Shown here in pieces: positions 54,541 through 63,295 of a stretch of 64,000 nt of DNA. This DNA is from Fodinibacter sp963747405 (lineage in GTDB: Bacteria; Actinomycetota; Actinomycetes; Actinomycetales; Dermatophilaceae), in the NCBI GenBank assembly GCA_963747405.1, contig CAVVFG010000025.1:62001-126000 (forward strand). The letters run 5' to 3'. The notes under the pieces are model-generated. The model made no database searches. It saw nothing but the letters and a program-made list of their open reading frames with translations, and was not told the origin of the DNA. Position 1 is the first letter of the stretch; each line of letters begins with the position of its first letter. Both the position numbers and the translations under genes were made by a program.

Positions 54541-55347
54541 ATGACCACCCCTCGCCGGATCGACACCTGGCTCACCGACATGGACGGCGTCCTCGTGCAC
54601 GAGGACGACCCGATCCCTGGCGCGGCGGAGTTCATCGAGGCGCTCAAGGAGTCCGGCCGCGCGTTCCTCGTCCTCACCAACAACTCCATCTACACACCGC
54701 GCGACCTGCGGGCAAGGTTGCTGCGCAGCGGGATCGACGTGCCGGAGACCGCGATCTGGACCTCGGCGCTCGCCACCGCCGACTTCCTCGCCGACCAGCG
54801 ACCCGGCGGCACCGCCTTCGTCGTCGGTGAGGCGGGGTTGACCACCGCACTGCACGACGTCGGCTACGTGATGACCGACCGCGACCCCGACTACGTCGTG
54901 CTCGGCGAGACCCGCACCTACTCGTTCGAGGCCATCACCAAGGCGATCCGGCTGATCGCCGGTGGGGCGCGCTTCATCGCCACCAACCCCGACCCCAGCG
55001 GGCCCAGCGCCGCCGGCCTGCTGCCCGCCACCGGATCGGTCGCGGCGCTGATCAGCACGGCCACCGGCCGCCGCCCCTACTTCATCGGCAAGCCGAACCC
55101 GCTGATGATGCGCAGCGCGCTCAACCGGCTCCAGGCGCACTCCGAGACCACCGTGATGGTCGGCGACCGGATGGACACCGACATCATCAGCGGCCTCGAG
55201 GCCGGCCTGCGCACGGTGCTCGTCTCCACCGGCTCGACGCGGCCCGAGCAGGTCGAGCACTTCCCCTACCGGCCGACCCGGGTCGTCGACTCCATCGCCG
55301 ACCTGGTGCCGCTGGTCACGCTGCTGGCGCAGGAGGGCGTGGAGTGA
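54541..55347 (+). CDS. HAD-IIA phosphatase (NagD-like)
   Basis: The 268-residue protein has WLTDMDGVLVHEDDPIPGA (nucleophile Asp), LTNNSIYTPRDL (motif II) and FIGKPNPLMMRSAL (motif III Lys). MVGDRMDTDIISGLEAGL supplies the metal-binding acids. The cap domain lies between motifs II and III, which defines subclass IIA (NagD/4-nitrophenylphosphatase). It hydrolyses nucleotide or sugar phosphates. Its stop overlaps the DUF952 start by four bases. Confidence 0.9.
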   Translation: MTTPRRIDTWLTDMDGVLVHEDDPIPGAAEFIEALKESGRAFLVLTNNSIYTPRDLRARLLRSGIDVPETAIWTSALATADFLADQRPGGTAFVVGEAGLTTALHDVGYVMTDRDPDYVVLGETRTYSFEAITKAIRLIAGGARFIATNPDPSGPSAAGLLPATGSVAALISTATGRRPYFIGKPNPLMMRSALNRLQAHSETTVMVGDRMDTDIISGLEAGLRTVLVSTGSTRPEQVEHFPYRPTRVVDSIADLVPLVTLLAQEGVE

Positions 55348-55688
55348 GCAGCGGTGAGGTGCTGCACCTCGCCGAGGTCGCGCACTGGGACGCGGCGCTG
55401 CGCACGGGTGAGTACCGCTGGTCCACCCTCGGGCGCACGCTCGAGGAGGAGGGCTTCATCCACTGCTCCACAGCCGAGCAGCTGCCGGGGGTGCTCTCGC
55501 GCTACTACGCGCCCTACCTGGGTGACCTCGTGCTGCTCACGCTCGACCCCTCACGGCTGAGCGCCCGGCTTCAGTGGGACGTCGTGGACCCCGCCACCGG
55601 AGAGCGATTTCCGCACGTCTACGGTGCCATCACGCCCGATGCCGTGACGCGCACCGAGGTGCTCCGGCCGCCGCACGGCGCACCATGA
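55344..55688 (+). CDS. DUF952 family protein
   Basis: The 114-residue protein has the family blocks VLHLAEVAHWDAALRTGEYR, EGFIHCSTAEQLPGVLSRYY and FPHVYGAI. The conserved FIHCS resembles ADP-ribosyltransferase-like folds, but the function is not established. GTG 55344 overlaps the HAD stop (GTGA), so the two are coupled. Confidence 0.88.
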   Translation: MSSGEVLHLAEVAHWDAALRTGEYRWSTLGRTLEEEGFIHCSTAEQLPGVLSRYYAPYLGDLVLLTLDPSRLSARLQWDVVDPATGERFPHVYGAITPDAVTRTEVLRPPHGAP

Positions 55689-55709
55689 CGCGCCGCCCGA
55701 CGCCGGCGG

Positions 55710-56726
55710 TCACTCCTGCGCTGCGGGGCCCTCGGCACGAACCTCCGCCAGGGCGGCCGTCAGCGACGCGACCGCGTAGAGGGCTGATGACTGCAGGTAC
55801 AGGACGAACATGATGCCGATCGGCGCAGCCAGCGCGCCGTACTGCGGCTTGTCGACGACCAGCCCCACCAGCAGCGCCATCACCTGCTTGAGCACCTCGA
55901 GGACCACGGCCCCGACCGCCGCCCCGACGAGCCGTGGCCGGCGAGCGGGCCGGATGCCGCCGAGCCGGCTGAGCAGGAGGTGGACCACGAGGAAGTTGAG
56001 CCCCAGGGTCAGCACGGCGGCGAGGATGCCGAGCACCAGCCGGGGTCCCTCCCAGCTCAGGCCGAGGGCCTGGAACACGCGGCCGGTGAGGTTGGTCGTG
56101 AAGCTGACGCCGACGAACGAGAACATCACCAGCGGAGCCAGCACGAGGAACCAGCCGAAGGCCCAGACCCGCACCCACACGAAGTTGCGCGGGTTCGTCG
56201 GTGCGCCGTAGACCACGTGCAGCGCCCGGCTCGCCGCGAACACCGCGCCGGTGGCGCCGTAGAGCAGGCCGACCGCGCTGACGATGGACGTGGTCTGGGC
56301 TGCGCTGCGCAGCTGCTCCGGGTCGATGCCCGTGTCGCCCACGAGCCCGGGGAATGCCTGCGAGAGCGCCTCGGTGATGTAGGTGGCGAGCTGGTCGGCC
56401 CCCAGCGCCGCCGTCAGGCCGTAGGCCAGGGTCAGGATGGAGAACAGCGCCACGAAGAGGTAGTAGGTCGTGCCCGCCGCGAGCAGGGTGGCACGGGACC
56501 GCGTGAACCGGTTGGTGGTGCGCATCCCGAGGGTGAGCCCGGTGCCGACGGCGCCCTCGCGGGCCTGGAGCAGCCGCACGCGCTCCGGCAGGTCCTTGAC
56601 CGGCGGGTCGACGAGGTCGCCCGGCACGGGGAGGAGGATCGGGGTGCTCTCCACGGGGGAACCGTACTGGGCGGCCGTCCCGGGTGCCGGGGGAGCCGCG
56701 GCCGGCGCTGCCGGGTCGCGCGTCAT
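55710..56726 (-). CDS. YihY/BrkB-type inner membrane protein
   Basis: The 338-residue protein has a 70-residue cytoplasmic start and then six helices: SRATLLAAGTTYYLFVALFS, AVGLLYGATGAVFAASRALHVVYG and AVLEVLKQVMALLVG among others. This is the YihY/UPF0761 (BrkB) family, earlier misnamed ribonuclease BN. The function is unresolved. It overlaps the upstream membrane gene by four bases. Confidence 0.87.
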   Translation of the reverse strand: MTRDPAAPAAAPPAPGTAAQYGSPVESTPILLPVPGDLVDPPVKDLPERVRLLQAREGAVGTGLTLGMRTTNRFTRSRATLLAAGTTYYLFVALFSILTLAYGLTAALGADQLATYITEALSQAFPGLVGDTGIDPEQLRSAAQTTSIVSAVGLLYGATGAVFAASRALHVVYGAPTNPRNFVWVRVWAFGWFLVLAPLVMFSFVGVSFTTNLTGRVFQALGLSWEGPRLVLGILAAVLTLGLNFLVVHLLLSRLGGIRPARRPRLVGAAVGAVVLEVLKQVMALLVGLVVDKPQYGALAAPIGIMFVLYLQSSALYAVASLTAALAEVRAEGPAAQE

Positions 56727-57379
56727 CCCGACGTGCGCGTCGAGGGGGTGCCCGGCCCGGGCGTCCGGCGGCGCCACCACAGCACCACCAGGCCGGCGAC
56801 GAGCGCGCCGCAGGAGCCGAGGAGCTCGTCACCGAGGGTGTCCTGGTAGAGCCGGTCGACCTCGACCCCGGCCCGCAGGAAGACGAACCACTCGCCGACC
56901 TCCCAGAGCACGGCGAGCAGCGAGCCGACCCCGGTGACGGTGAGCACCGTGAGGACCGGCCGGCGCACCTCGTCGCGGGTGGCGAAGAGCAGCAATCCGG
57001 TACCCCACAACAGCAGGAACCAGTTGACGAAGTGGTTGAGGTCGTCCCAGACCTCGATGGTGTCGTAGAGGTCGAGCGTGTTGCCGGTGACGTCGATGAG
57101 GAACGGCGCCATGACCAGGCAGAAGGCGCCCCACGGCGCCGTCGCGTCGGTGCCGCGGTGGCGCCACCACCACCACACCGGCAGGGCGAGCATCAGCACG
57201 GGGTAGATCAGGATCCGGCCCGCGAAGCCCTTGCCGTTGAAGGCGTCGACACCGACGGTCACGCCGATGACCATCTGCAGCCAGGTGGCCGCGAGGATGA
57301 CGGTCGCGGCGACGGCCCCTCTCGACCAGCGCCCGGTCACCGGCCCAGCGCCTGCCGCAGCCGCAGCACGTCCGCTCAA
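56723..57379 (-). CDS. Predicted integral membrane protein (DUF2238/YjdF-like)
   Basis: The 218-residue protein has six probable helices. The conserved core DLYDTIEVWDDLNHFVNWFLLLWG and VLWEVGEWFV, with TLGDELLGSCGALVAGL near the end, matches the DUF2238/YjdF group: the paired Asp/His in WDDxxHF and DxxxDxxxNxxGA are the hallmarks. TTG 57379 overlaps the aminotransferase stop; GTG 57340 is the alternative. The function is unknown. Confidence 0.78.
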   Translation of the reverse strand: MSGRAAAAAGAGPVTGRWSRGAVAATVILAATWLQMVIGVTVGVDAFNGKGFAGRILIYPVLMLALPVWWWWRHRGTDATAPWGAFCLVMAPFLIDVTGNTLDLYDTIEVWDDLNHFVNWFLLLWGTGLLLFATRDEVRRPVLTVLTVTGVGSLLAVLWEVGEWFVFLRAGVEVDRLYQDTLGDELLGSCGALVAGLVVLWWRRRTPGPGTPSTRTSG

Positions 57380-59091
57380 GGGACGATCGCGCTCGCGGGG
57401 AGGTCGAACCAGCGCAGGTGCTCGAAGTCGGCGGACACGTCGGCGGGGTGCGCCGTCAGGTCGGGCGGGGTGGCGGCGGCGAGGATCGCCGCGCCGTCGC
57501 GCAGGTGCTGCGCCAGCAGCTCCTCGCCGCCGCGGGCGTCGGAGCGCGGGACGACCATCGAGCCGTCGGCGGCATAGTCGACGTCCCCCAACCGGATCGG
57601 CGGCTCGACCAGCCCGTCGCGGTGCCTCCAGCGGCCGGTGAGCGGGTCGAAGAGGTAGTCACCGAGCAGCCGCCAGCCGTCGCGCGCGACCAGGCGCACG
57701 GCATCCACGACGTAGTCGGCGACCGTGTCGGACAGGAAGTAGTTGAAGTTCACCCGCACCCAGCCGGGCTTGATGCCCTCGCAGCCACCGGTGATCTCGC
57801 GCTCGAACTCGTGGGAGCGCTCGAGGTCGATGCCGAGCAGCCGGTGCCCGTAGGGGCCGGCGCACGAGCAGCCGCCGCGCGACTGCACGCCGAACAGGTC
57901 GTTGAGCACCGCGACGACGAAGTTGTGGTGCAGCCAGTGGCCCGAGGGCGCCCGCACCACGAACGAGACGATCGACAGACGGGGCGCGTCGAGGTTGCCG
58001 AGGACCTCGATGGCCGGCTCCTGGCGCCACGCCGCCACGGCCCGGGCCAGCAGGCGCTCCTCGTGCGCGCGGATCGTCTCGACCCCCACGGCCTCCTTCA
58101 GCTGGAAGACCAGCCCCGCCCGCACGGCCTCGATGATCGCCGGGGTGCCGCCCTCCTCGCGGTGGGCCGGGTCGGTGAGGTAGGCGTGGTCCTCGGGGTT
58201 GACGTAGGCGACCGTGCCGCCGCCGGGCACGACCGGCACCCGGTTGGTGAACAGCTCGCGGCGCGCCACGAGGACGCCGGGGGTCGACGGGCCGCCGATG
58301 AACTTGTGCGGCGAGAGGAAGATGGCGTCCTTGTACGCCAGCGGGTCGCCGTCCGCGGGCGCCGTCATCTCGATGTCGACGTAGGGCGCGGCGGCGGCGA
58401 AGTCCCAGAACGCCAGCGCGCCGTGCTGGTGCAGCAGGGTCGAGATGCCGTGGGTGTCGCTGACGATGCCGGTGACGTTGCTCGCGGCACTGAACGACCC
58501 GATCTTCAGGGGTCGGTCGGCGTACTCCTCGAGTGCCGCCCGCAGGGTGCCCTGGCAGATCTCACCGTCACCGTCCTCGCGGATGACCACGACATCAGCG
58601 ATGGACTCGCGCCAGGGGATCTCGTTGCTGTGGTGCTCGTACGGACCGATGAAGACCACCGGCCGCTGCTCGCGCGCGATGTGCTCGGTGAGGTGCCAAC
58701 GGTCCTCCAGCGCGCTCGGCACCCGCAGCCCGAGCACCCCGATCAGCTTGTCGATCGCCCCCGTGCAGCCCGAGCCCGCGAAGATCACCACGGTGTCGTC
58801 GTCGCCGTGCACGGCATCCCGGATGATGCGCCGCGCGTCCTCGCGCAGCCGGGTGGTCTGCAGGCCGGTGCCGCTGCTCTCGGTGTGCGTGTTGGCGTAG
58901 CCGGGCAACACCTCGTCGCGGATGAAGTCCTCGAGGAAGCCGAGGGCCCGACCGGATGCCGTGTAGTCGGCATAGGTGACCCGGCGCCTCCCGTAGGGGG
59001 TCGTCATGACGTGGTCCTCACCGATGACGGACTCGCGAATGCGGCGCACCAGCGCCTCCTCGCGCGGCTCCGCTGCCGTGCGCTCAGCCAT
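57376..59091 (-). CDS. Class V aminotransferase, SufS/cysteine desulfurase-like, extended
   Basis: The 571-residue PLP enzyme has Lys 263 in IFLSPHKFIGGPSTPGVLV, the HDHSN-like loop GPYEHHSNEIPW, Asp in FWDFAAAAPYVDIEM and a conserved Cys pair in SRGGCSCAGPYG (408, 410) where desulfurases keep the active cysteine. It is about 160 residues longer than SufS. The extra C-terminal region carries no motif I recognise. No SUF or molybdenum-cofactor genes are adjacent, so the sulfur acceptor is unknown. Its stop overlaps the membrane gene start. Confidence 0.85.
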   Translation of the reverse strand: MAERTAAEPREEALVRRIRESVIGEDHVMTTPYGRRRVTYADYTASGRALGFLEDFIRDEVLPGYANTHTESSGTGLQTTRLREDARRIIRDAVHGDDDTVVIFAGSGCTGAIDKLIGVLGLRVPSALEDRWHLTEHIAREQRPVVFIGPYEHHSNEIPWRESIADVVVIREDGDGEICQGTLRAALEEYADRPLKIGSFSAASNVTGIVSDTHGISTLLHQHGALAFWDFAAAAPYVDIEMTAPADGDPLAYKDAIFLSPHKFIGGPSTPGVLVARRELFTNRVPVVPGGGTVAYVNPEDHAYLTDPAHREEGGTPAIIEAVRAGLVFQLKEAVGVETIRAHEERLLARAVAAWRQEPAIEVLGNLDAPRLSIVSFVVRAPSGHWLHHNFVVAVLNDLFGVQSRGGCSCAGPYGHRLLGIDLERSHEFEREITGGCEGIKPGWVRVNFNYFLSDTVADYVVDAVRLVARDGWRLLGDYLFDPLTGRWRHRDGLVEPPIRLGDVDYAADGSMVVPRSDARGGEELLAQHLRDGAAILAAATPPDLTAHPADVSADFEHLRWFDLPASAIVP

Positions 59092-59138
59092 ACCCCAGCG
59101 TCTCACGCCCCCGCCCCTCCCCCACTTCCCCTACGAGA

Positions 59139-59297
59139 AGCCGGGCAAAACGCCGCTCGGATGCCGGTGCACCCGGCTGTTGACCTACAAAGTCGGGGAG
59201 ACCCGGGGCGGAGAGTTCCCGACTTTGTAGGTCAGCAGCCGCACCGAAGCGGGCCGCCGCGGCGTGTTGCCCGGCTACTCCCCTGCAAAGTCGGGGA
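59139..59297. repeat. Nested inverted repeats (cruciform) between divergent genes
   Basis: The inner stem pairs TGACCTACAAAGTCGGG (59181-59197) with its exact complement (59218-59234), extending five more pairs with one mismatch. The outer stem pairs 59139-59156 (AGCCGGGCAA...) with 59260-59277 over 18 bases with one mismatch. A third copy of CAAAGTCGGGGAG follows at 59285-59297. The flanking genes diverge, so this is not a simple terminator. Confidence 0.85.
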
Positions 59298-59347
59298 GCG
59301 CGGGGGGCGGGGAGGGAGGTGTCGAAGGTTCGTGCGTGCGTCGGACG

Positions 59348-59379
59348 TGCATCAGGATGCATGTTTGCACTGCCGTGCA
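59348..59379. promoter_or_regulatory. Paired TetR operators TGCAN-N4-NTGCA
   Basis: TGCATCAGGATGCA (59348-59361) and TGCACTGCCGTGCA (59366-59379) are inverted repeats of the same design with centres 18 bases apart. They end about 20 bases before the TetR GTG at 59400. They probably bind the TetR protein and control it together with the MMPL exporter. Confidence 0.65.
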
Positions 59380-59399
59380 CATCCCCGTACCGTCGGCCC

Positions 59400-60080
59400 G
59401 TGACCTTCCGACCCGGCTCGACGCGCGACGCCTGCTCGCTGCGCACGCGCAAGCGCGCCGAGACTCGCGGGGCACTGGTTCAGGCCGCCTACGCCATCGT
59501 GCGCGACGCGGGCTTCGAGGGCCTCACCGCCGAGGCGGTGGCCGACCGGGCCGGCGTCTCGCGCCGCACCTTCTTCAACTACTTCCCCTCGGTGGAGTCG
59601 GTGCTCACCGTCAGCGTCACCGAGTTCTTCACCTCGGTCGGAGACCGCCTCGAGGCGCGGCCGGTCGACGAGGACGTGCTCGACAGCGCGCTCGCCGTGG
59701 TGACCGACCCGGGCGACGGCGACCTCCTCGAGCGGATCGGTGTGCTCGCCGCCGCCGGTGAGGCCTCGCCGCACGCCCGCGGCCTCATCCTCGTCGAGCT
59801 GCACTCCTGGCTCGACTGGCTCGAGGGCTGGCTGCGCCGCCGCCTCGGGCCCGGCGAACCCGTGGTCACCGACCTCTACGTCGCCACCCTCGCCTCCAGC
59901 CTCGTCGCGGCTGCCGAGGCGGCGTTCCGGGTCTGGCTGCGCCACGGTGCCGCCGCCGCCACCGGCGGCGCGGCATCCGACGACCCCGCCTCGCTGCGCG
60001 GCAGCTTCACCGCCGCCATCGGCCACGTCCGCACCGGCCTGGACCCCCGGCGCGCCACCGTCACCGCGCCCACGCCCTGA
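59400..60080 (+). CDS. TetR-family regulator of the MMPL exporter
   Basis: The 226-residue protein has the HTH GFEGLTAEAVADRAGVSRRTFFNYFPS. GTG 59400 was chosen because it places the N-terminus 20 residues before the first helix and leaves the paired operators upstream; the frame is open to 59319 without conserved sequence. The gene lies 25 bases ahead of the MMPL transporter, so it is probably a drug- or lipid-responsive repressor of that exporter. Confidence 0.86.
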   Translation: MTFRPGSTRDACSLRTRKRAETRGALVQAAYAIVRDAGFEGLTAEAVADRAGVSRRTFFNYFPSVESVLTVSVTEFFTSVGDRLEARPVDEDVLDSALAVVTDPGDGDLLERIGVLAAAGEASPHARGLILVELHSWLDWLEGWLRRRLGPGEPVVTDLYVATLASSLVAAAEAAFRVWLRHGAAAATGGAASDDPASLRGSFTAAIGHVRTGLDPRRATVTAPTP

Positions 60081-60105
60081 TCCCTCACCCCACGAGAAGG
60101 CCCCG

Positions 60106-62754
60106 ATGTCCTCGCTCCTGTACCGCCTCGGCCGCTGGTGCGCCGCCCACGCCTGGCGCACCCTCGCCACCTGGCTCGTTCTGCTCGTCGGCATCGGCGT
60201 CCTGGCGGGCACCGTCGGCAAGCCACTGACCAGCCAGATCTCCATCCCGGGCACCACCTTCCAGAAGGTCATCGACGGGCTGGGCCAGGAGATCCCCGAG
60301 GCTGCCGGCGGCGCCGGCACGGTGGTGCTGCAGAGCACCGACGGCACCCCGATCACCGACGATCAGCGCGCCGCCGCCGAGCGGGTGTTCGACACCTGGG
60401 CGCAGGTGCCGCACGTCAAGCGGGTCAACGACCCGTTCCAGGCGCAGGCCCAGCTCGACAAGAGCGCGAGCGACCTCACCGCGGCAGCGGCGAAGGTCGA
60501 GGAGGGCCAGAAGCAGCTGGATGCCGGCAGGGCGCAGCTCACGCAGGGCGAGGGCCAGCTCGCCGGCGCCGAGGCGCTGCTCGCCCAGCTCGAGGCCGCG
60601 AACCCCGACGACCCGAGCATCCCGGGGCTGCGCGACCAGGTCGAGACCGGCCGGGCGCAGCTCGAGAAGGCCAGAGCCCAGGTCGAGCAGGGCGCGGCCG
60701 ACCTCGCTGCGGGGAAGGCCCAGTACGAGGACGGCAAGGCCGTCGCCGCCGGCACCGCCGGTACCCGGCTGGTCACCGAGGACGGGACGCATGCCGTCGT
60801 CCAGATCCAGTTCGACGACAACGCCCAGTCGGTGCCGGTCGACGACCGCGCCCTCATCCCGCAACGTGGTGACGCCGCACTGGAGGCCGCCGGCCTCACC
60901 GCCGCCTACAGCGTCGAGATCACCCAGGACACCTCCCTCGTGGGGCCCGGTGAGGTGCTCGGCCTGACCGTCGCCCTGCTCGTGCTGGTCGTCATGCTGG
61001 GCAGCCTGGTCGCGGCCGGCCTGCCGCTGCTCGTCGCGCTGCTCGGGGTCGGCGTCGGGCTGGCCGGCGCGGTGGCCTTCACGGCGTTCACCGACCTCAA
61101 CACGATGACGCCGTCGCTGGCCCTGATGCTGGGCCTGGCGGTCGGCATCGACTACGCGCTGTTCATCGTCAACCGGCACCGCGGCAACATCCTGCGCGGC
61201 GACGACCTGCACGAGTCGATCGCCCGCTCGGTGGCCACCGCGGGCAGCGCCGTGGTGTTCGCCGGCACCACCGTCGTCATCGCCCTGGCCGCGCTGGTGC
61301 TCTCCGGCCTGCCGATCCTGGCCCAGATGGGGCTGGTGGCCGCGGCCACCGTCGCCATCACGGTCGCGGTCGCGGTCACGGTCAGCCCGGCGGTGCTCGC
61401 CCTGATGAAGACCCGGGTGGTGTCCGGGCGGGGCTGGCGAGCGCGCGGCTTCGCGACGCCGGGTGACGCCTCGACCCGAACCGTGCCGGCCCACCAGCGC
61501 GAGGAGGAGCACGGCGCCTGGTACGTCGGCGCGGTCACCCGCCACCCGTGGCTGACCGTGGTCGGCGTCGTCGCCCTGCTCGGCATCCTGAGCATCCCGG
61601 TGCTGTCCCTGCGGATGGGCCTGCCCGACGGCGGTAGCGAAGCCACCGGCACGAGCGCCCACACGGCCTACACGACCATCGCCGACGAGTTCGGCCCCGG
61701 TGTCAACGGCCCGATCATCGCCGTGGCCACGCTGCCCGCGCAGGACACCCCGCGCACCGACGCGGAGGTGCTCGCCGAACAGGCCGCCATCTCGACGGAC
61801 CTGATGTCGGTCGACGGCGTGAGCAGCGTGCTGCCCTTCGGCGTCAGCGCCGACACCTCGACCCTGGCGTTCCAGGTGGTGCCGACGACCGGCCCGGCCG
61901 ACCCGGCCACGGTCGACACGGTGAAGGCGATCCACTTCTCCGCCGACACCTACGGCCGGCACACCGGCACCGAGATCGGGCTCACCGGCTCCACGGTCGC
62001 CAACATCGAGATCTCCCAGCGCCTCGCCGCCGCCCTGCCCGCCTACCTGGTGGTCGTCGTGGGGCTCTCCCTCATCATCCTCATGCTGGTGTTCCGCTCG
62101 ATCGTGGTGCCCGTCGTCGCCACGGCCGGCTTCCTGCTCTCGGTCGGTGCGGCGTTCGGCGCCACCGTGGCCGTGCACCAGTGGGGCTGGCTGGGCAGCG
62201 TGCTCGGTGTCACCCAGCCCGGGCCGCTGCTGTCGTTCATGCCGATCATCCTCATCGGCGTGCTCTTCGGCCTGGCCATGGACTACCAGATGTTCCTCGT
62301 CTCGGGCATGCACGAGGCCCGCTCGCACGGCCAGGACGCCCGCACCGCGGTGCGCGCCGGGTTCGTGCACGGGGCCAAGGTCGTGACCGCGGCGGCGATC
62401 ATCATGACCTCGGTGTTCCTCGGCTTCGCGTTCTCCCACCTGGTGATGGTGCGCCCCATCGGGTTCGGCCTGGCCGTGGGCGTGCTCGTGGATGCCGTGC
62501 TGGTGCGGATGACGCTGACCCCGGCGGTCATGCACCTGCTCGGCGACCGCGCCTGGTACCTGCCGCGCTGGCTCGGCCGGGTGCTCCCCGACCTCGACGT
62601 CGAGGGCGTGAAGCTCGCCGAGCGCTTGGAGTCCGGAGCGCTGGGGAGCGCGCGCCCGGCATCCGAGGCGGATGACGCGGATGACGCCGCCAACGCCGAG
62701 AGGCGGCCGGACGGCGAGCCGGGGCGCGAGGAGAGCGAGACCGCCCGCGTCTGA
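60106..62754 (+). CDS. MMPL-family RND exporter
   Basis: The 882-residue protein has 11-12 helices in two halves, each with a large extracytoplasmic loop. The first loop (about 120-230) is a coiled coil rich in Ala/Gln/Glu with repeats such as AGRAQLTQGEGQLAGAEALL. The proton-relay helices read LMLGLAVGIDYALFIVNRHRGN and IGVLFGLAMDYQMFLVSGMHEA. These are the signatures of MmpL/ActII-3-like exporters of lipids or antibiotics. The cytoplasmic tail is charged. AGAAGG precedes the ATG. It is co-transcribed with TetR. Confidence 0.9.
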   Translation: MSSLLYRLGRWCAAHAWRTLATWLVLLVGIGVLAGTVGKPLTSQISIPGTTFQKVIDGLGQEIPEAAGGAGTVVLQSTDGTPITDDQRAAAERVFDTWAQVPHVKRVNDPFQAQAQLDKSASDLTAAAAKVEEGQKQLDAGRAQLTQGEGQLAGAEALLAQLEAANPDDPSIPGLRDQVETGRAQLEKARAQVEQGAADLAAGKAQYEDGKAVAAGTAGTRLVTEDGTHAVVQIQFDDNAQSVPVDDRALIPQRGDAALEAAGLTAAYSVEITQDTSLVGPGEVLGLTVALLVLVVMLGSLVAAGLPLLVALLGVGVGLAGAVAFTAFTDLNTMTPSLALMLGLAVGIDYALFIVNRHRGNILRGDDLHESIARSVATAGSAVVFAGTTVVIALAALVLSGLPILAQMGLVAAATVAITVAVAVTVSPAVLALMKTRVVSGRGWRARGFATPGDASTRTVPAHQREEEHGAWYVGAVTRHPWLTVVGVVALLGILSIPVLSLRMGLPDGGSEATGTSAHTAYTTIADEFGPGVNGPIIAVATLPAQDTPRTDAEVLAEQAAISTDLMSVDGVSSVLPFGVSADTSTLAFQVVPTTGPADPATVDTVKAIHFSADTYGRHTGTEIGLTGSTVANIEISQRLAAALPAYLVVVVGLSLIILMLVFRSIVVPVVATAGFLLSVGAAFGATVAVHQWGWLGSVLGVTQPGPLLSFMPIILIGVLFGLAMDYQMFLVSGMHEARSHGQDARTAVRAGFVHGAKVVTAAAIIMTSVFLGFAFSHLVMVRPIGFGLAVGVLVDAVLVRMTLTPAVMHLLGDRAWYLPRWLGRVLPDLDVEGVKLAERLESGALGSARPASEADDADDAANAERRPDGEPGREESETARV

Positions 62755-62943
62755 CCGACGCCTGGTCGCACTCCGGGTGACGTACACCGGGTTCTCGCCC
62801 GCTCCTGCGGGTCGGGACCGCGTGCACGTCGCACGATGCCGGGGCGGGAAGCCACATGGCAGGCACCGGCGCCACACAGGGAGCACATAGGTGGCGTCGG
62901 CACGGTGGAGGTGTTCGCGCAGCCCCCACCCCAGGAGACCTCG

Positions 62944-63291
62944 ATGCCCACCACCCCCCGAGCAATCGGCCGGGCCAAGGCCCTCACCGCCGGCAGCATG
63001 CTCGCCGCCGCGGTCGCCACCGGCGGCGTGGCCGTGCACCTCGCCGACGCCCAGACCACCACCGCGGCCGCGAGCCCGACCGTCTCCGAGGACTCGGGCA
63101 CGGCGGCCGGCTCCTCCGGCACGACATCGGACGACACGGGCACCGGCTCCGACGACGACTCCTCGTCGGACGACGACTCCACCTCGTCCTCGTCGAGCGG
63201 CACCTCCGCCAGCACGTCGAACGGCTTCTCGCAGCCGGGACCCGTCGCCCCGGCCCAGGCCCCCGCCCAGTCGAGCACCAACGGCTCGTGA
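62944..63291 (+). CDS. Small Ser/Asp-rich membrane or secreted protein next to ApbE
   Basis: The 115-residue protein has one hydrophobic segment near the start (residues about 13-34, TAGSMLAAAVATGGVAVHLA) and then a tail of Ser, Thr, Asp and Gly with runs such as SDDDSSSDDDSTSSSSS. No FMN-binding motif is visible, although ApbE partners usually have one. Four bases separate it from apbE, so they are co-translated. It may be a secreted companion of the flavin transferase; the function is unknown. Confidence 0.65.
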   Translation: MPTTPRAIGRAKALTAGSMLAAAVATGGVAVHLADAQTTTAAASPTVSEDSGTAAGSSGTTSDDTGTGSDDDSSSDDDSTSSSSSGTSASTSNGFSQPGPVAPAQAPAQSSTNGS

Positions 63292-63295
63292 CGCC

